Assembly (NCBI GenBank): GCA_947469485.1
Contig: CANIPU010000012.1
Location: 34,265 to 98,264 of the forward strand
Direction of reading: 5' to 3'
DNA length: 64,000 bases
Source of the DNA: Chitinophagaceae bacterium
Lineage (GTDB): Bacteria > Bacteroidota > Bacteroidia > Chitinophagales > UBA10324
Numbering within the stretch: the first letter of the stretch is position 1; every line of letters starts with the position of its first letter. A program made the position numbers and the translations under genes. Of the stretch, positions 10,851 through 21,100 are shown piece after piece. Below the pieces are notes generated by a model, which saw nothing but the letters and a program-made list of their open reading frames with translations, did no database searches and had not been told where the DNA came from.

Positions 10851-11633
10851 ATGGCTTTCAACACAATACTACTTGAAATAAAAGATGGGGTGGGAACCAT
10901 CACACTCAATCGCCCTGATGTATATAATGCATTCAATGATGAAATGAGTTTTGAATTGCAGGATGCTTTAAAAGAAGTAGAAAAAAACAAAGAAGTACGA
11001 GCGGTTGTCCTCACAGGTGCAGGAAAAGCATTTTGCAGCGGACAGGATTTGAAAGCAGCAGCAGCAGCGGGAAACCGGAGTTTTAAGGAATCTCTCGATA
11101 AAAGATATAATCCGATTATTCGCTCGATGCGCAATATGCCGAAGCCGATTATCGGTCGCTTGAATGGGGTGGCTGCCGGTGCAGGTTGTTCGCTTGCATT
11201 AGCGTGTGATGTAATCGTGGCTGCTGAATCTGTAACTCTTATTGAAGTATTTATTAATGTGGGATTGGTTCCTGATTCAGGTTCTTCTTTCTTTTTACCT
11301 CGTGTGGTTGGACAAGCCAGAGCATTTGAGTTCAGCACAATGGGAACAAAAATTTCAGCAACTGATGCATTACAAATGGGAATGATTAATCGTGTAGTAA
11401 AGGCAGAAGAATTAGATAATGAAGTAAAAAAATTGACCGACTATTATGCAAGCGCTCCAACAAAAGCAATTGGGCTCATTAAGAAAATGTTAAACAGGTC
11501 ATTTAACTCTGATCTTGAATCAATGTTAGAATATGAAAGTTACTGTCAGGAAATTGCTGGTAACAGTTTCGATAACAAAGAAGGAGTAACAGCTTTTATT
11601 GAAAAGCGCAAGCCAATGTTTAAGGGGGAATAA
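10851..11633 (+). CDS. Enoyl-CoA hydratase/isomerase family protein (PaaG-like)
   Basis: Crotonase motifs: GVGTITLNRPDVYNAF, AVVLTGAGKAFCSGQDL, NGVAAGAGCSLALACDVIVAAE. Confidence 0.9.
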   Translation: MAFNTILLEIKDGVGTITLNRPDVYNAFNDEMSFELQDALKEVEKNKEVRAVVLTGAGKAFCSGQDLKAAAAAGNRSFKESLDKRYNPIIRSMRNMPKPIIGRLNGVAAGAGCSLALACDVIVAAESVTLIEVFINVGLVPDSGSSFFLPRVVGQARAFEFSTMGTKISATDALQMGMINRVVKAEELDNEVKKLTDYYASAPTKAIGLIKKMLNRSFNSDLESMLEYESYCQEIAGNSFDNKEGVTAFIEKRKPMFKGE

Positions 11634-11651
11634 ATCTTTAAGAAATAAAAC

Positions 11652-12683
11652 ATGTACAAAAATTTTATTTCTCTTTTTGTTATCGCAATTTTTTTTTCAG
11701 CATGCTCCTGCAACTCAAAAAAAAATTATGAAGTTAATGTCAGCAATATAAAAGTTGATTTAAAAATCGAGCGGTTTGATAAAGAGATTATTTCATTAGC
11801 GCATCAGGCAGATTCAGATCCATACGAACCAATTGTAAGTCTCCACAAAAAATACGGTGATTTTTTTAATTTCTATATGCAGGAAATTCTTGCAATGGAT
11901 TTTGAAGGCGATACTTCTCGTGCACTTGCAGATTCACTTTTAGTTTTTTTAAAAAACCCATATTATCAAAGCGTATTTGATACCACAGTACTTGTTTATA
12001 ATAATGTAGACGATATCAATTCAAAACTTGCTGATGGATTCAAACACTATCTTTTTTATTTTCCTCAGACTCACATTCCAACAATTATTTATTACCTGAA
12101 TGGACCTCGAGCATTTACATACGGAGATAGTTTACTTGCTATAGGATTGGATAATTATATGGGTTCTGATTTTTGGTATTACCATGCTGTACAACCCCCG
12201 ATTCCACAGTTTCTTATTCGCCGTTTGCGTAAAGAATATATTGTGCCTAATGCTATGGAAGTAATGGCAACAAATTTATTTCCTTTTGCTGATTATGGAA
12301 AAAAACTGATTGATGAATTGATCTATAAGGGAAAAATCAATTACCTTCTTCAACACATTTTACCGCAAACACCGGACTCATTAGTTTCTGGTTTCTCGCA
12401 AGTTGAATTGAATTGGCTGGATGAAAATGAAACTGAAATTTGGAAATTTTATTTGAAGAATAATTTACTCTATGAAACTGACCCAATGGTTTTCAAAAAA
12501 TATATCAGTGATGCACCTAATACAAGTGGAATGCCACCTGAATCACCAGGAAATACCGGAAGTTGGTTGGGCTGGAAAATTGTGCAAAAATTTATGCAGG
12601 AAAACCCAACCTACACGCTCAAAAGTTTGATGCAGGAAACAGATGCGCAAAAAATTTTAACATTATCAAAATATAAACCTTAA
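11652..12683 (+). CDS. gldB: Gliding motility lipoprotein GldB-like
   Basis: Lipobox FFSACSC; IKVDLKIERFDKEI and HIPTIIYYLNG...GDSLLAIGLDNYMGSDFWYY resemble the GldB family. Confidence 0.85.
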   Translation: MYKNFISLFVIAIFFSACSCNSKKNYEVNVSNIKVDLKIERFDKEIISLAHQADSDPYEPIVSLHKKYGDFFNFYMQEILAMDFEGDTSRALADSLLVFLKNPYYQSVFDTTVLVYNNVDDINSKLADGFKHYLFYFPQTHIPTIIYYLNGPRAFTYGDSLLAIGLDNYMGSDFWYYHAVQPPIPQFLIRRLRKEYIVPNAMEVMATNLFPFADYGKKLIDELIYKGKINYLLQHILPQTPDSLVSGFSQVELNWLDENETEIWKFYLKNNLLYETDPMVFKKYISDAPNTSGMPPESPGNTGSWLGWKIVQKFMQENPTYTLKSLMQETDAQKILTLSKYKP

Positions 12684-12695
12684 TAACCTGCGGAC

Positions 12696-13766
12696 TTAAA
12701 TTTTTGCGGGGGATTTAATTCTTTCGGATAAAAAATAAACCAAAATCACTGCAAAAGTGAAAGTTATTAATCCGCCTGCCTGATGTAACACTCCCCATAA
12801 TACAGGAACACTCCCGACTGATAAAATTACGGTAACGATTCCAAGTGTTGCCTGAACAAATATCATGGCAAATAAAAAATTCATCATTACAACTGCACTT
12901 TTATTTGCTGAATAATTTTTTCGTTTCATCCACAACCAAATAATCAAAATCAATAGCAGATAAGCGGTACTGCGGTGTAGTAGTTGTACAAATGCCGGAT
13001 TTTCTAATAGCGTATGCCATAATGGATTTGAAAACATAAATACATTTTCCGGAATCCAGTCGTTGCCGATTTTAGGCCATGTAGGATACCAGATTGCTGC
13101 AGGGGCAACTCCACCTGCCATAAATGCTCCAAGTCCGAGCTGTATGAAAATGATTGCGAGAATACTTTTTGAAAATATAGAAGCAGATTTATCTGTAATA
13201 ACATTTTGCGATTCTGATTTCGGAAAAAATTGTTCAAGAGCCAACCACAGAAGATATGCAAACAAAATTGTGGCAAGCAATAAATGAGCACACAAACTAT
13301 AAGGGCTTACCCATGGCACATCTTTCAGTCCGGTCGAAACCATAAACCACCCTAATGCTCCCTGCAATCCGCCTAGTATGAAAACAAAAATCAACTTCCA
13401 CATCAGTTTTCGTTCAATCATTTTCCTAAAAAGAAAGCATAAAAACGGAATAAGAAAAACCGGAGCAAACAGTCGCGCCCATAAACGATGAATCCACTCC
13501 CACCAGAATATATTTTTAAATCCGGCCAGGGTTATATCGCTGTTCATGATTTTTCCTTGTGGGGATTGCATATATTCAGCATAAACACGATTCCATTCAG
13601 TTGAATTCATTGGGGGCAGCGAACCCATTACTACATTCCATTCAGTTATAGAAAGTCCGCTTTCAGTGAGGCGGGTAATTCCACCTATAAGTACCTGAAA
13701 AAAAATCATCACTACTCCAATTAATAACCAGAAACCAATTTGTTTTTGCGAAGAAGAAGTTGTCAT
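12696..13766 (-). CDS. ctaA: Heme A synthase (CtaA/COX15)
   Basis: GGITRLTESGLSITEWNVVMGSLPP, WEWIHRLWAR, LHRSTAYLLL, ATLGIVTVI...LHQAGG. Confidence 0.95.
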   Translation of the reverse strand: MTTSSSQKQIGFWLLIGVVMIFFQVLIGGITRLTESGLSITEWNVVMGSLPPMNSTEWNRVYAEYMQSPQGKIMNSDITLAGFKNIFWWEWIHRLWARLFAPVFLIPFLCFLFRKMIERKLMWKLIFVFILGGLQGALGWFMVSTGLKDVPWVSPYSLCAHLLLATILFAYLLWLALEQFFPKSESQNVITDKSASIFSKSILAIIFIQLGLGAFMAGGVAPAAIWYPTWPKIGNDWIPENVFMFSNPLWHTLLENPAFVQLLHRSTAYLLLILIIWLWMKRKNYSANKSAVVMMNFLFAMIFVQATLGIVTVILSVGSVPVLWGVLHQAGGLITFTFAVILVYFLSERIKSPAKI

Positions 13767-13849
13767 GAAAAGAACATCAACTTATAGAAATGTTGAATGC
13801 GGACGCGAAAGTAAATGCAGAATTGCTAGAGACGAAAATTATAGGGGGA

Positions 13850-16147
13850 TTAGTCCTTTATAATTTTGAATATCTGCCTGGCTCCACCTAAATCAATAAA
13901 TGACACAAAATAAATTCCGAGGGACAAGTTTGAAATATCAATGGATGGATTGGTATCTGGATTTTTTTGATATACTAACTGACCAATCAAATTATTGATT
14001 TCTATTTTATTCAAATCAAAATTGTTCTGTAAAGAATAATTAAGTTTATCTGATGCTGGATTCGGGTAAACAGAAATAACTGGTTGATTATTTATTGCAT
14101 CTACAGAAACTCCGGTACAAATGTTTGTAGCGCGTGGTGTAAGAGAAGAAGTAAATTGAAACAAACCTGTTCCATCCGGACACCGGGCAAAAGAAGCATC
14201 AGTTACAAACGACGAAAAAGTTGAACTATCAGCAATTGCAAAAAGATCGTTTACCAAAAATAAGCTATCAATGACAGAGTTGAGATTGAAATTTGTATGA
14301 TAATCAATTAATGTAATGTCTTTATCATCTGCCCATACTAGCAAATGCCCATTTGCTGGTATAAAAGCAATATCCGGAAATTTCCATTTTTGTAAATCAT
14401 TTAAGTCATCAGAGAGATAAATGTTGGCTAACCCAAGGGCATTTGAAGTTTTATTGTAAACCTCTATCCAATCACGATGTTTGCCATCTTCATTTTCAAT
14501 TCCATTCTGGTTATCTGCTGAATATTCATTTAATGCAATTTCATTTTGAGTTGCGAGTGTAATTGAAGGATGAATCTCGTAAAATTCATGTTCAGCTCGT
14601 TCAGGTGAAAACATACCGGCATTTGCATTATCCGCATAGATATAGTACTGAATCTCCAATGAGGAAACAGGAATTGAAATGCCAAATACATTATCATTAC
14701 TCGCGCCATCATTGTGAGCACCATCGTCAAACATTTGTATTCGGCTAAAACGATCGGATTTTATATTTCTGTAACCAAGGTATACTGTAGTTGTATTTGT
14801 AACAGTAGCATTAAAAGTTACTGTTGATCCAAAAACTGGTGTTAAAGGGTTCGCCAAAACATTTGTTATGGTTGGTGGAATTTGTAAAAATTCTGTTGTA
14901 GAATTTAAATAAGTCGCACGCGTATCCATCAGCTCATAAATACCTGGAATATTTCCCATAGGGCCACCACTGGCAGTAGAACTTGTTAGTGCTGCTTGAA
15001 ACTGAGCATAGGTATAAAAGAAATTATTATCAGTAGAAACAGCATTGTCAACTAACGATTGTAAGGCATTTGCAGTGTTTTGATAATTCGAATTGACAAA
15101 ATTTTCGTTATTTATAGTACGCATGTGAGCAATATACATGTGCTTATATATTGAGGTATTCAGTAGTTTATTAATCAGCGGCCAATTCGAATCAGCAAAA
15201 TGTAATGTGGGTGTAAGAGTTTGCATTGTGGCCAGACTTAGTCCGCCCCCCATACCTCCGGTATTGCTGCCAACCATTGTAAAACTCCCAAAACTCATAT
15301 TCAAATCCCAAATGGTTGGAATCCATTGCGCTTTGTGATTTCGGTACAGGTAATAATTCTGACGGAAGGACCCAGAATAACTATCGAGGTTGACAAGTAC
15401 ATCGTTAAAGGCAAGCATCCAGAAGCATCGATCTATATCAAGCATGTTGTTAATTGAAGCGGTATTGTTATTCAAGGTATCGCAAAGGTTTATCAAGTTT
15501 TTCCACCCGAAGTCAGATTTCATATCATAATTGGTATCATAATCAGCTGAATCATTGCTTACATATAATAAGCTACTTCCGGTTCCGCTTGTTGGTCCTG
15601 CGTTTTCCGGATTGCATTTTACCAAAGTTCCTGCTGAGGAATAATAATGAGCATCCAGAAATTCATTTCCAATATTTTCATCATTACTATAAATGCCAAT
15701 GTAAGTTCCATTTATATATACTTTAGTATAATTACTTAAAGGTGCATCCATGTATTGACGCAATATTTGATAAGATAAAACTTCGCGAATCATTGAGGGG
15801 TCACTATAACCATTACTTAGTTTAATATCTTCATATCCCTGATAATTTTGGTTTATTGAATTGTCTAATTTTATATGTAATGGATTTTTTGCATTATTTG
15901 CGTTATAGGAACTGTTCCCCTTAAATCTCACCCCACAATTGGGAAGATTTGTTCCGTTTATCACTATTGAATCAGCGTTTGTATAACTTTCACTTCCGGC
16001 GATAGAAGTATCCATTCTGTAATCCCAATTACTGAATCCGAAATAAATTTTTATTTCCTGGATTGTATTCAAGTCATAAAATGTTTGCGCTCTTGTTTTA
16101 GCAATTAGTGATACTATAACGAAAATGGAAAGAAGAATTTTTTTCAT
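13850..16147 (-). CDS. CotH-kinase family protein with lamin-tail-like domain and T9SS sorting domain
   Basis: DIDRCFWMLAFNDVLVNLDSYSGSFRQNYYLYRN...WIPTIWDLNMSFG (CotH-like); ALNEYSADNQNGIENEDGKHRDWIEVYN (lamin tail); C-terminal YPNPASDKLNY...LGIYFVSF. Confidence 0.85.
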   Translation of the reverse strand: MKKILLSIFVIVSLIAKTRAQTFYDLNTIQEIKIYFGFSNWDYRMDTSIAGSESYTNADSIVINGTNLPNCGVRFKGNSSYNANNAKNPLHIKLDNSINQNYQGYEDIKLSNGYSDPSMIREVLSYQILRQYMDAPLSNYTKVYINGTYIGIYSNDENIGNEFLDAHYYSSAGTLVKCNPENAGPTSGTGSSLLYVSNDSADYDTNYDMKSDFGWKNLINLCDTLNNNTASINNMLDIDRCFWMLAFNDVLVNLDSYSGSFRQNYYLYRNHKAQWIPTIWDLNMSFGSFTMVGSNTGGMGGGLSLATMQTLTPTLHFADSNWPLINKLLNTSIYKHMYIAHMRTINNENFVNSNYQNTANALQSLVDNAVSTDNNFFYTYAQFQAALTSSTASGGPMGNIPGIYELMDTRATYLNSTTEFLQIPPTITNVLANPLTPVFGSTVTFNATVTNTTTVYLGYRNIKSDRFSRIQMFDDGAHNDGASNDNVFGISIPVSSLEIQYYIYADNANAGMFSPERAEHEFYEIHPSITLATQNEIALNEYSADNQNGIENEDGKHRDWIEVYNKTSNALGLANIYLSDDLNDLQKWKFPDIAFIPANGHLLVWADDKDITLIDYHTNFNLNSVIDSLFLVNDLFAIADSSTFSSFVTDASFARCPDGTGLFQFTSSLTPRATNICTGVSVDAINNQPVISVYPNPASDKLNYSLQNNFDLNKIEINNLIGQLVYQKNPDTNPSIDISNLSLGIYFVSFIDLGGARQIFKIIKD

Positions 16148-16283
16148 AAGCTAAATCTTGAGGGTGGGACTTGTGTAAACATAAAAAGTTTAATCTGATG
16201 AATTATATCATTCAGGTGTTTTTGGATTAAAACATCCAAGTGAATAGTTATATTTTTCCGGTAAAATTCCAGATGAAATAAAA

Positions 16284-16313
16284 AACCCTGTCTCACCATG
16301 GTGAGATAGGGTT
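16284..16313 (-). terminator. Intrinsic terminator downstream of the 16333-17943 CDS
   Basis: Near-perfect palindrome AACCCTGTCTCACCATGGTGAGATAGGGTT followed on the minus strand by TTTTATTTC. Confidence 0.75.
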
Positions 16314-16332
16314 AATTTAATTAAAAAACGAA

Positions 16333-17943
16333 CTAATTCTTTAAAATAGTTTTTTTGGAAATTCCACCTTCAGAAGATTTCAATTCTAATAAAAACATAC
16401 CAGAAGGATAATTTTCTAAACTAAAATCAAAATTATTTTCCCCTATAATTAGTGAAACATTCTCGTTAATAATTTCTCTGCCAAGCACATCAGAAATTCG
16501 AATAATTGAATTGTCTTCATTGGATGAAATTATGGTTACAAGAAATTTACCCTGAGTCGGATTTGGGAAGATGTTTATTTTGTTGGTAATAATATCTGAA
16601 CCAACACTTTCCATTCGTGCGGAAGTTGTAAAAGTTCCAATAGTTGTATACCCCGAATTAATGCTGCCTGTTGAATTGCAATCCGATCTCATTCGGTATT
16701 GGTAAGTTGTATTGGCAATAAGACCTGTTAATGTTTTGGTTGTTGATGGGGGCAAAGTAGTTTTTGTTATCCAGGTTGTTGTGCCTAAGGCGCGGTATTG
16801 TACACGGTATTTGACGGCACATGAATTACCAGTCCAGGAAATTGCAGCTGAAGTTGAAGTAATTCCTGTAACCGAAATTGCAGAAGGTTTCGCGCAGGTA
16901 CAAGGTGTTGAAAATGATTTTATAGCAGTATATGCTGATGCAATTGTTCCTGCAGAATTGCAGTTTGTTCTTACATGGTATTCATAAGTGGTTAAAGGCA
17001 GCAGCCCGGTTATTAATTTGGAAGAGGTAGGTGCAGTTACATTCAATGTACTCCAGGCTGTTGCCCCAATTTGCCTTATTTGAACACTATAACCTGCAGC
17101 GCAACTGTTTCCTGTCCAGCTAATTGTTGCTTTTGTACTTTGAATTGAAGTAGCTGTATCGTTCGTTGGAACTGCACAAACAGGAACAGTTAGGTTTATA
17201 GAAGAGGTAGCTGAACATGATGTGCCATTTGAAACAGTAACTGTATAGGTACCGGATAAAACCTTTATTGAAGAAGAAGTAGCTCCTGTATTCCAAATGA
17301 AATTGTTTCCTCCGGAAGCAACCAATGTGTTTGAATCTGTTGCACATAAAGCAGGGTTCGCATTTGTAATTGCAGCAGTTACATTACATTGATTAACCGA
17401 TAGAGTGCTTAGGTAAATATGGTCACCACTTTCTCCTCCATTATTATTGGCACAGTTGAAAGCACCATAAAAATTAACAGGACCGCTACCTGCAGCGGGA
17501 GCAATCCAATTGAAAGTCCATGTATGTGAACCTGTACTTCCGGTCGTTCCGGCGGAGGTATGCTCAACATATTTTCCGGTACCAACAAGCTTTGTAGCAG
17601 TTGAGTTTGTAATAACTAAAGTTCCTAATTTAACACCACTTGTGTTTTGCGGTGAAATCTGAAACCCATATCTGACAAGCGCAGGGTATGTTGCAGTCGC
17701 AGTAATGGTGTAAGTATTTCCGGGTATATATCCGCTGGCAGGAATATTAGAAGTAATCCAACCGGTTGTTGAAGTTGCAGTTCCGTTATGGCACGAAGTG
17801 CAATTTGTAAAATTATCACTCGGTGCCCCGCACTTACCGGCTGATGGGCCAGAGGTATCCCCCATGATTGTTTTAGTTGAAAACAAAATGCCGCTTGAAA
17901 TTATTGCAGCAACGGAAAAAAGTAGAAACAGATTTTTTTTCAT
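16333..17943 (-). CDS. Secreted T9SS protein: choice-of-anchor-V-like N-terminal domain with CxxCH, two fibronectin type III domains
   Basis: CGAPSDNFTNCTSCHNGTA...; two FN3-like repeats (AISWTGNSCAVKYRVQYRALGTTTW...); C-terminal INIFPNPTQGKFLVTI...KKTILKN. Start placed at MKKNLFLL. Confidence 0.82.
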   Translation of the reverse strand: MKKNLFLLFSVAAIISSGILFSTKTIMGDTSGPSAGKCGAPSDNFTNCTSCHNGTATSTTGWITSNIPASGYIPGNTYTITATATYPALVRYGFQISPQNTSGVKLGTLVITNSTATKLVGTGKYVEHTSAGTTGSTGSHTWTFNWIAPAAGSGPVNFYGAFNCANNNGGESGDHIYLSTLSVNQCNVTAAITNANPALCATDSNTLVASGGNNFIWNTGATSSSIKVLSGTYTVTVSNGTSCSATSSINLTVPVCAVPTNDTATSIQSTKATISWTGNSCAAGYSVQIRQIGATAWSTLNVTAPTSSKLITGLLPLTTYEYHVRTNCNSAGTIASAYTAIKSFSTPCTCAKPSAISVTGITSTSAAISWTGNSCAVKYRVQYRALGTTTWITKTTLPPSTTKTLTGLIANTTYQYRMRSDCNSTGSINSGYTTIGTFTTSARMESVGSDIITNKINIFPNPTQGKFLVTIISSNEDNSIIRISDVLGREIINENVSLIIGENNFDFSLENYPSGMFLLELKSSEGGISKKTILKN

Positions 17944-18194
17944 TTTCTTGGAATTTTGTTTTGCAATGAAAATGAACAATTAAAGAACTGAAAACTTTTT
18001 GTTGGTGAACTACTTTAATAAAAAGTTCAACGGGAATAATGATTGAATGAAATACTTTAGAATTTATTAAATGAACAGAATTTGAAACAAAACTTCTTGT
18101 TTATAGTCAATTAAAAATCTTCAACATTTTGAATAATATTTAATTGTTGTTTCAAAGAAATCAGTCGAAGAATAAAATTGCTTAATTCCAAAAA

Positions 18195-21100
18195 TTATCG
18201 AATCAGTGTAACATCACCTTTAAGAAGAATGATATCTCCTTTCAGTGTTTCTACTTCGGCATAATAAACATACACTCCTGTATTTACCGGAGAGTTTTTA
18301 TAAATTCCATCCCAACCCTGATAAATTCCATTCGATTCAAAAACTTTTTCACCTATACGATCAAATATAGAGAGGTGAACTGTTTTTAAACTTCTTCCAT
18401 ATACATAAAAAATATCATTCACACCATCGTTGTTTGGCGTAAAAGCATTCGGAATAAAATAGTCAATGTTCGGAACCACAATAAATTTTCCTAAAATAAA
18501 AGTGTCAGTACAACCAATACTATCGTACGCAATAAGCATTACTTCATAGTTACCTGAATCAACATAAGTATGATTGGTTGAAAAAGCAGTGCTGCTATCT
18601 CCATCTCCGAAAAACCATTTGTATGAATTCGAATAAAGCGATTGATTGATAAAACTGAATGTAGATTCTTTTAATTCTACTACAACTTCGGCTTCAGGAG
18701 TTGCCGAAAATTTTGCAACCGGATTATTCAGAACTTCAATTAAATCAGGTTTAGATAAAGAATCAATACAACCTGATGAAGTAGTTACAATAAGCTTTAC
18801 TGAAAATTTTCCGGGATTATAAGTATGTGTAGGATTTTCTTCTGTGCTTATTCCATCATCTCCGAAATTCCAAAAGAAGGAATTGCCAAGCAGACTTTGA
18901 TTTATAAATGAAGTTGTAAATGGATCGCAGCCTAAGCTATCCGTTACGGTAAAAAACACATGTGGCAAAGAATCAATTAATATTATTTGCGAAATTGTTG
19001 ATGAAGTACAATTGTTTTCTGTAACCGAAAGTGTAATTGTATCAATACCCGAGTTTAAAAAATTAATTGAATATGGGCCTATTCCTGTGCCTGAGTTTAT
19101 TGTGCCGGAATCAAAGTTCCAATTAAAAATTGCATTAGAACTTGCTGTTCCGATATAAGTCATCAAGGCATCCTGATCGGGGCAAATTGTTGAAGGAGCA
19201 ATTATAAAATCAGCAGTTGGAACCGGGTTTACTGTAATACTTTGTGAAGTAACAACTGATGAACAACCATTTTCAGAAACTGTAAGTGTGATTGTAAATG
19301 TTCCGGCTGAATTATATTTTATTTGATATGGACCTTGCCCTGAACCATTCAAAATTATTCCGCCACCAAAATCCCAGGTATAAATTCCAGTAGCACTTGC
19401 GCTTCCTGTATAAGAAATTAATGCACTGTCTGATTGGCAAATTGCTGTCGGTAAATTAAATGTTGAGGAAGGAATAGGGTAAACAATAATTGAATGAGAT
19501 GTAGAAGGTGAATTACATCCGTTTTCTGTAACTGATAAAGTAACATTATAATTTCCAGAATTAGCCCAGCTTAAATTATATGGACCTTGTCCGGAACCGC
19601 TGCTTATTATGGCGCTTCCAAAATTCCAATTGTAAGTTGCAGAAGCTAAAGAAGAACCGGAATACGAAGCGATTGAGTTGGCTCCAGCACAAATTGAAGT
19701 AGGTGTAAGATTGAAAGCAGAAGACGGAATCGGATAAACAATCACATTTACTGTTGATACAGGAGAAGAACATCCATTTACCGAAGCTGTAACAGAATAA
19801 TTTCCGGAATTAACTGATGCAGAATTTGAAATTGAAGGATTTTGCAAAACAGATGTAAATGCTGCAGGACCATTCCATGAATAGATTCCTCCAACAATAT
19901 TACCTGCGGTTAATGAAATTGGTTGACCTGCGCATATCGGAGAATTACTTGACGCTCCTGGGGCCAATGGAACTGGTTTTACTAAAACAACAATACTTGA
20001 AGCAGGGCTCGTGCAGTTAAAAACCTTCACTGTAGCATTGTAAGTTCCACTTACAGTAATTGGAGCTGATGTTATTATTGGATTTTGTATCGATGAAGAA
20101 AAACTATTTGGTCCAGTCCAATTAAAAATTCCTGCAGGTACATTTAATGCATTCAATTGCAGGGTTTGTCCAGCACATATTGGGCTGTTAGATGATAAAA
20201 CCGGAGCAGATGGAATCGGATAAATTATTACATTGGTTAATACCGTATTTCCAACACATCCACCTAAAGACATAGTGAGCGAATAACTTCCGGCATTGCT
20301 ACCGACTGATACATTATTGATTACAGGATTTTGCTGATTGGATGAAAACCCATTCGGCCCAATCCATGAATAGGTTGATCCGGCAATTGGCTGGGTTGTT
20401 AGATTTAAAGTTTGCCCGTCACAAAGTGGACCGTTATTTACAGGCGTTGCCGGAGGAGACAGGTTGATTATTGCATTTGTTATTGCAGGTAAACTGGTGC
20501 ATCCTAAAACAGTTACAGTTGCATTATATATCCCCGAATTTGCAAATGGAACATTTGGGATAACAGGATTCTGTAAATTGGAAATAAAATTATTTGGACC
20601 AGTCCAGTGAAAAGTACCGCCGGTAATATTTTGTGCTGTAAGATTTAATGTCTGTCCGGAACACATTGGAGCGTTATTACTAATGACAGGAGCAGCTGGT
20701 ATTGGATTAACAACTACTGTTGTACTAGAAGGATTACCTAAACAGCCATTTGCTGTTGCAGTCACGGTAAAAACCCCGGCATTAATAGCTGATGAAATAG
20801 GGATAACAGGATTTTGAACCGTTGAAGTAAAACCTGAAGGCCCTGTCCATGAATAAGAACCTCCTGCAATAGTTGATGCAAATAGTTGAACTGCTTGTCC
20901 ATTACATGTTGGGCTATTGCTGCTTGCAATAGAGTTTTGTGTCGGATAAATAATTACATTGGTGCTAAGAGGCAAACTATTGCAGCCGTTAACATTTATT
21001 GTTAAAGAATAATTTCCGGCATTTGATAGTAAAGTATTTGAAATAGTTGGATTTTGTAATGAAGATGAAAAACCTCCAGGCCCAATCCAGGAATAAGAAG

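Noticed and set aside
10817-11338. 173-aa minus-strand ORF
   Set aside because: Antisense to the enoyl-CoA hydratase family gene, which has clear conserved motifs.
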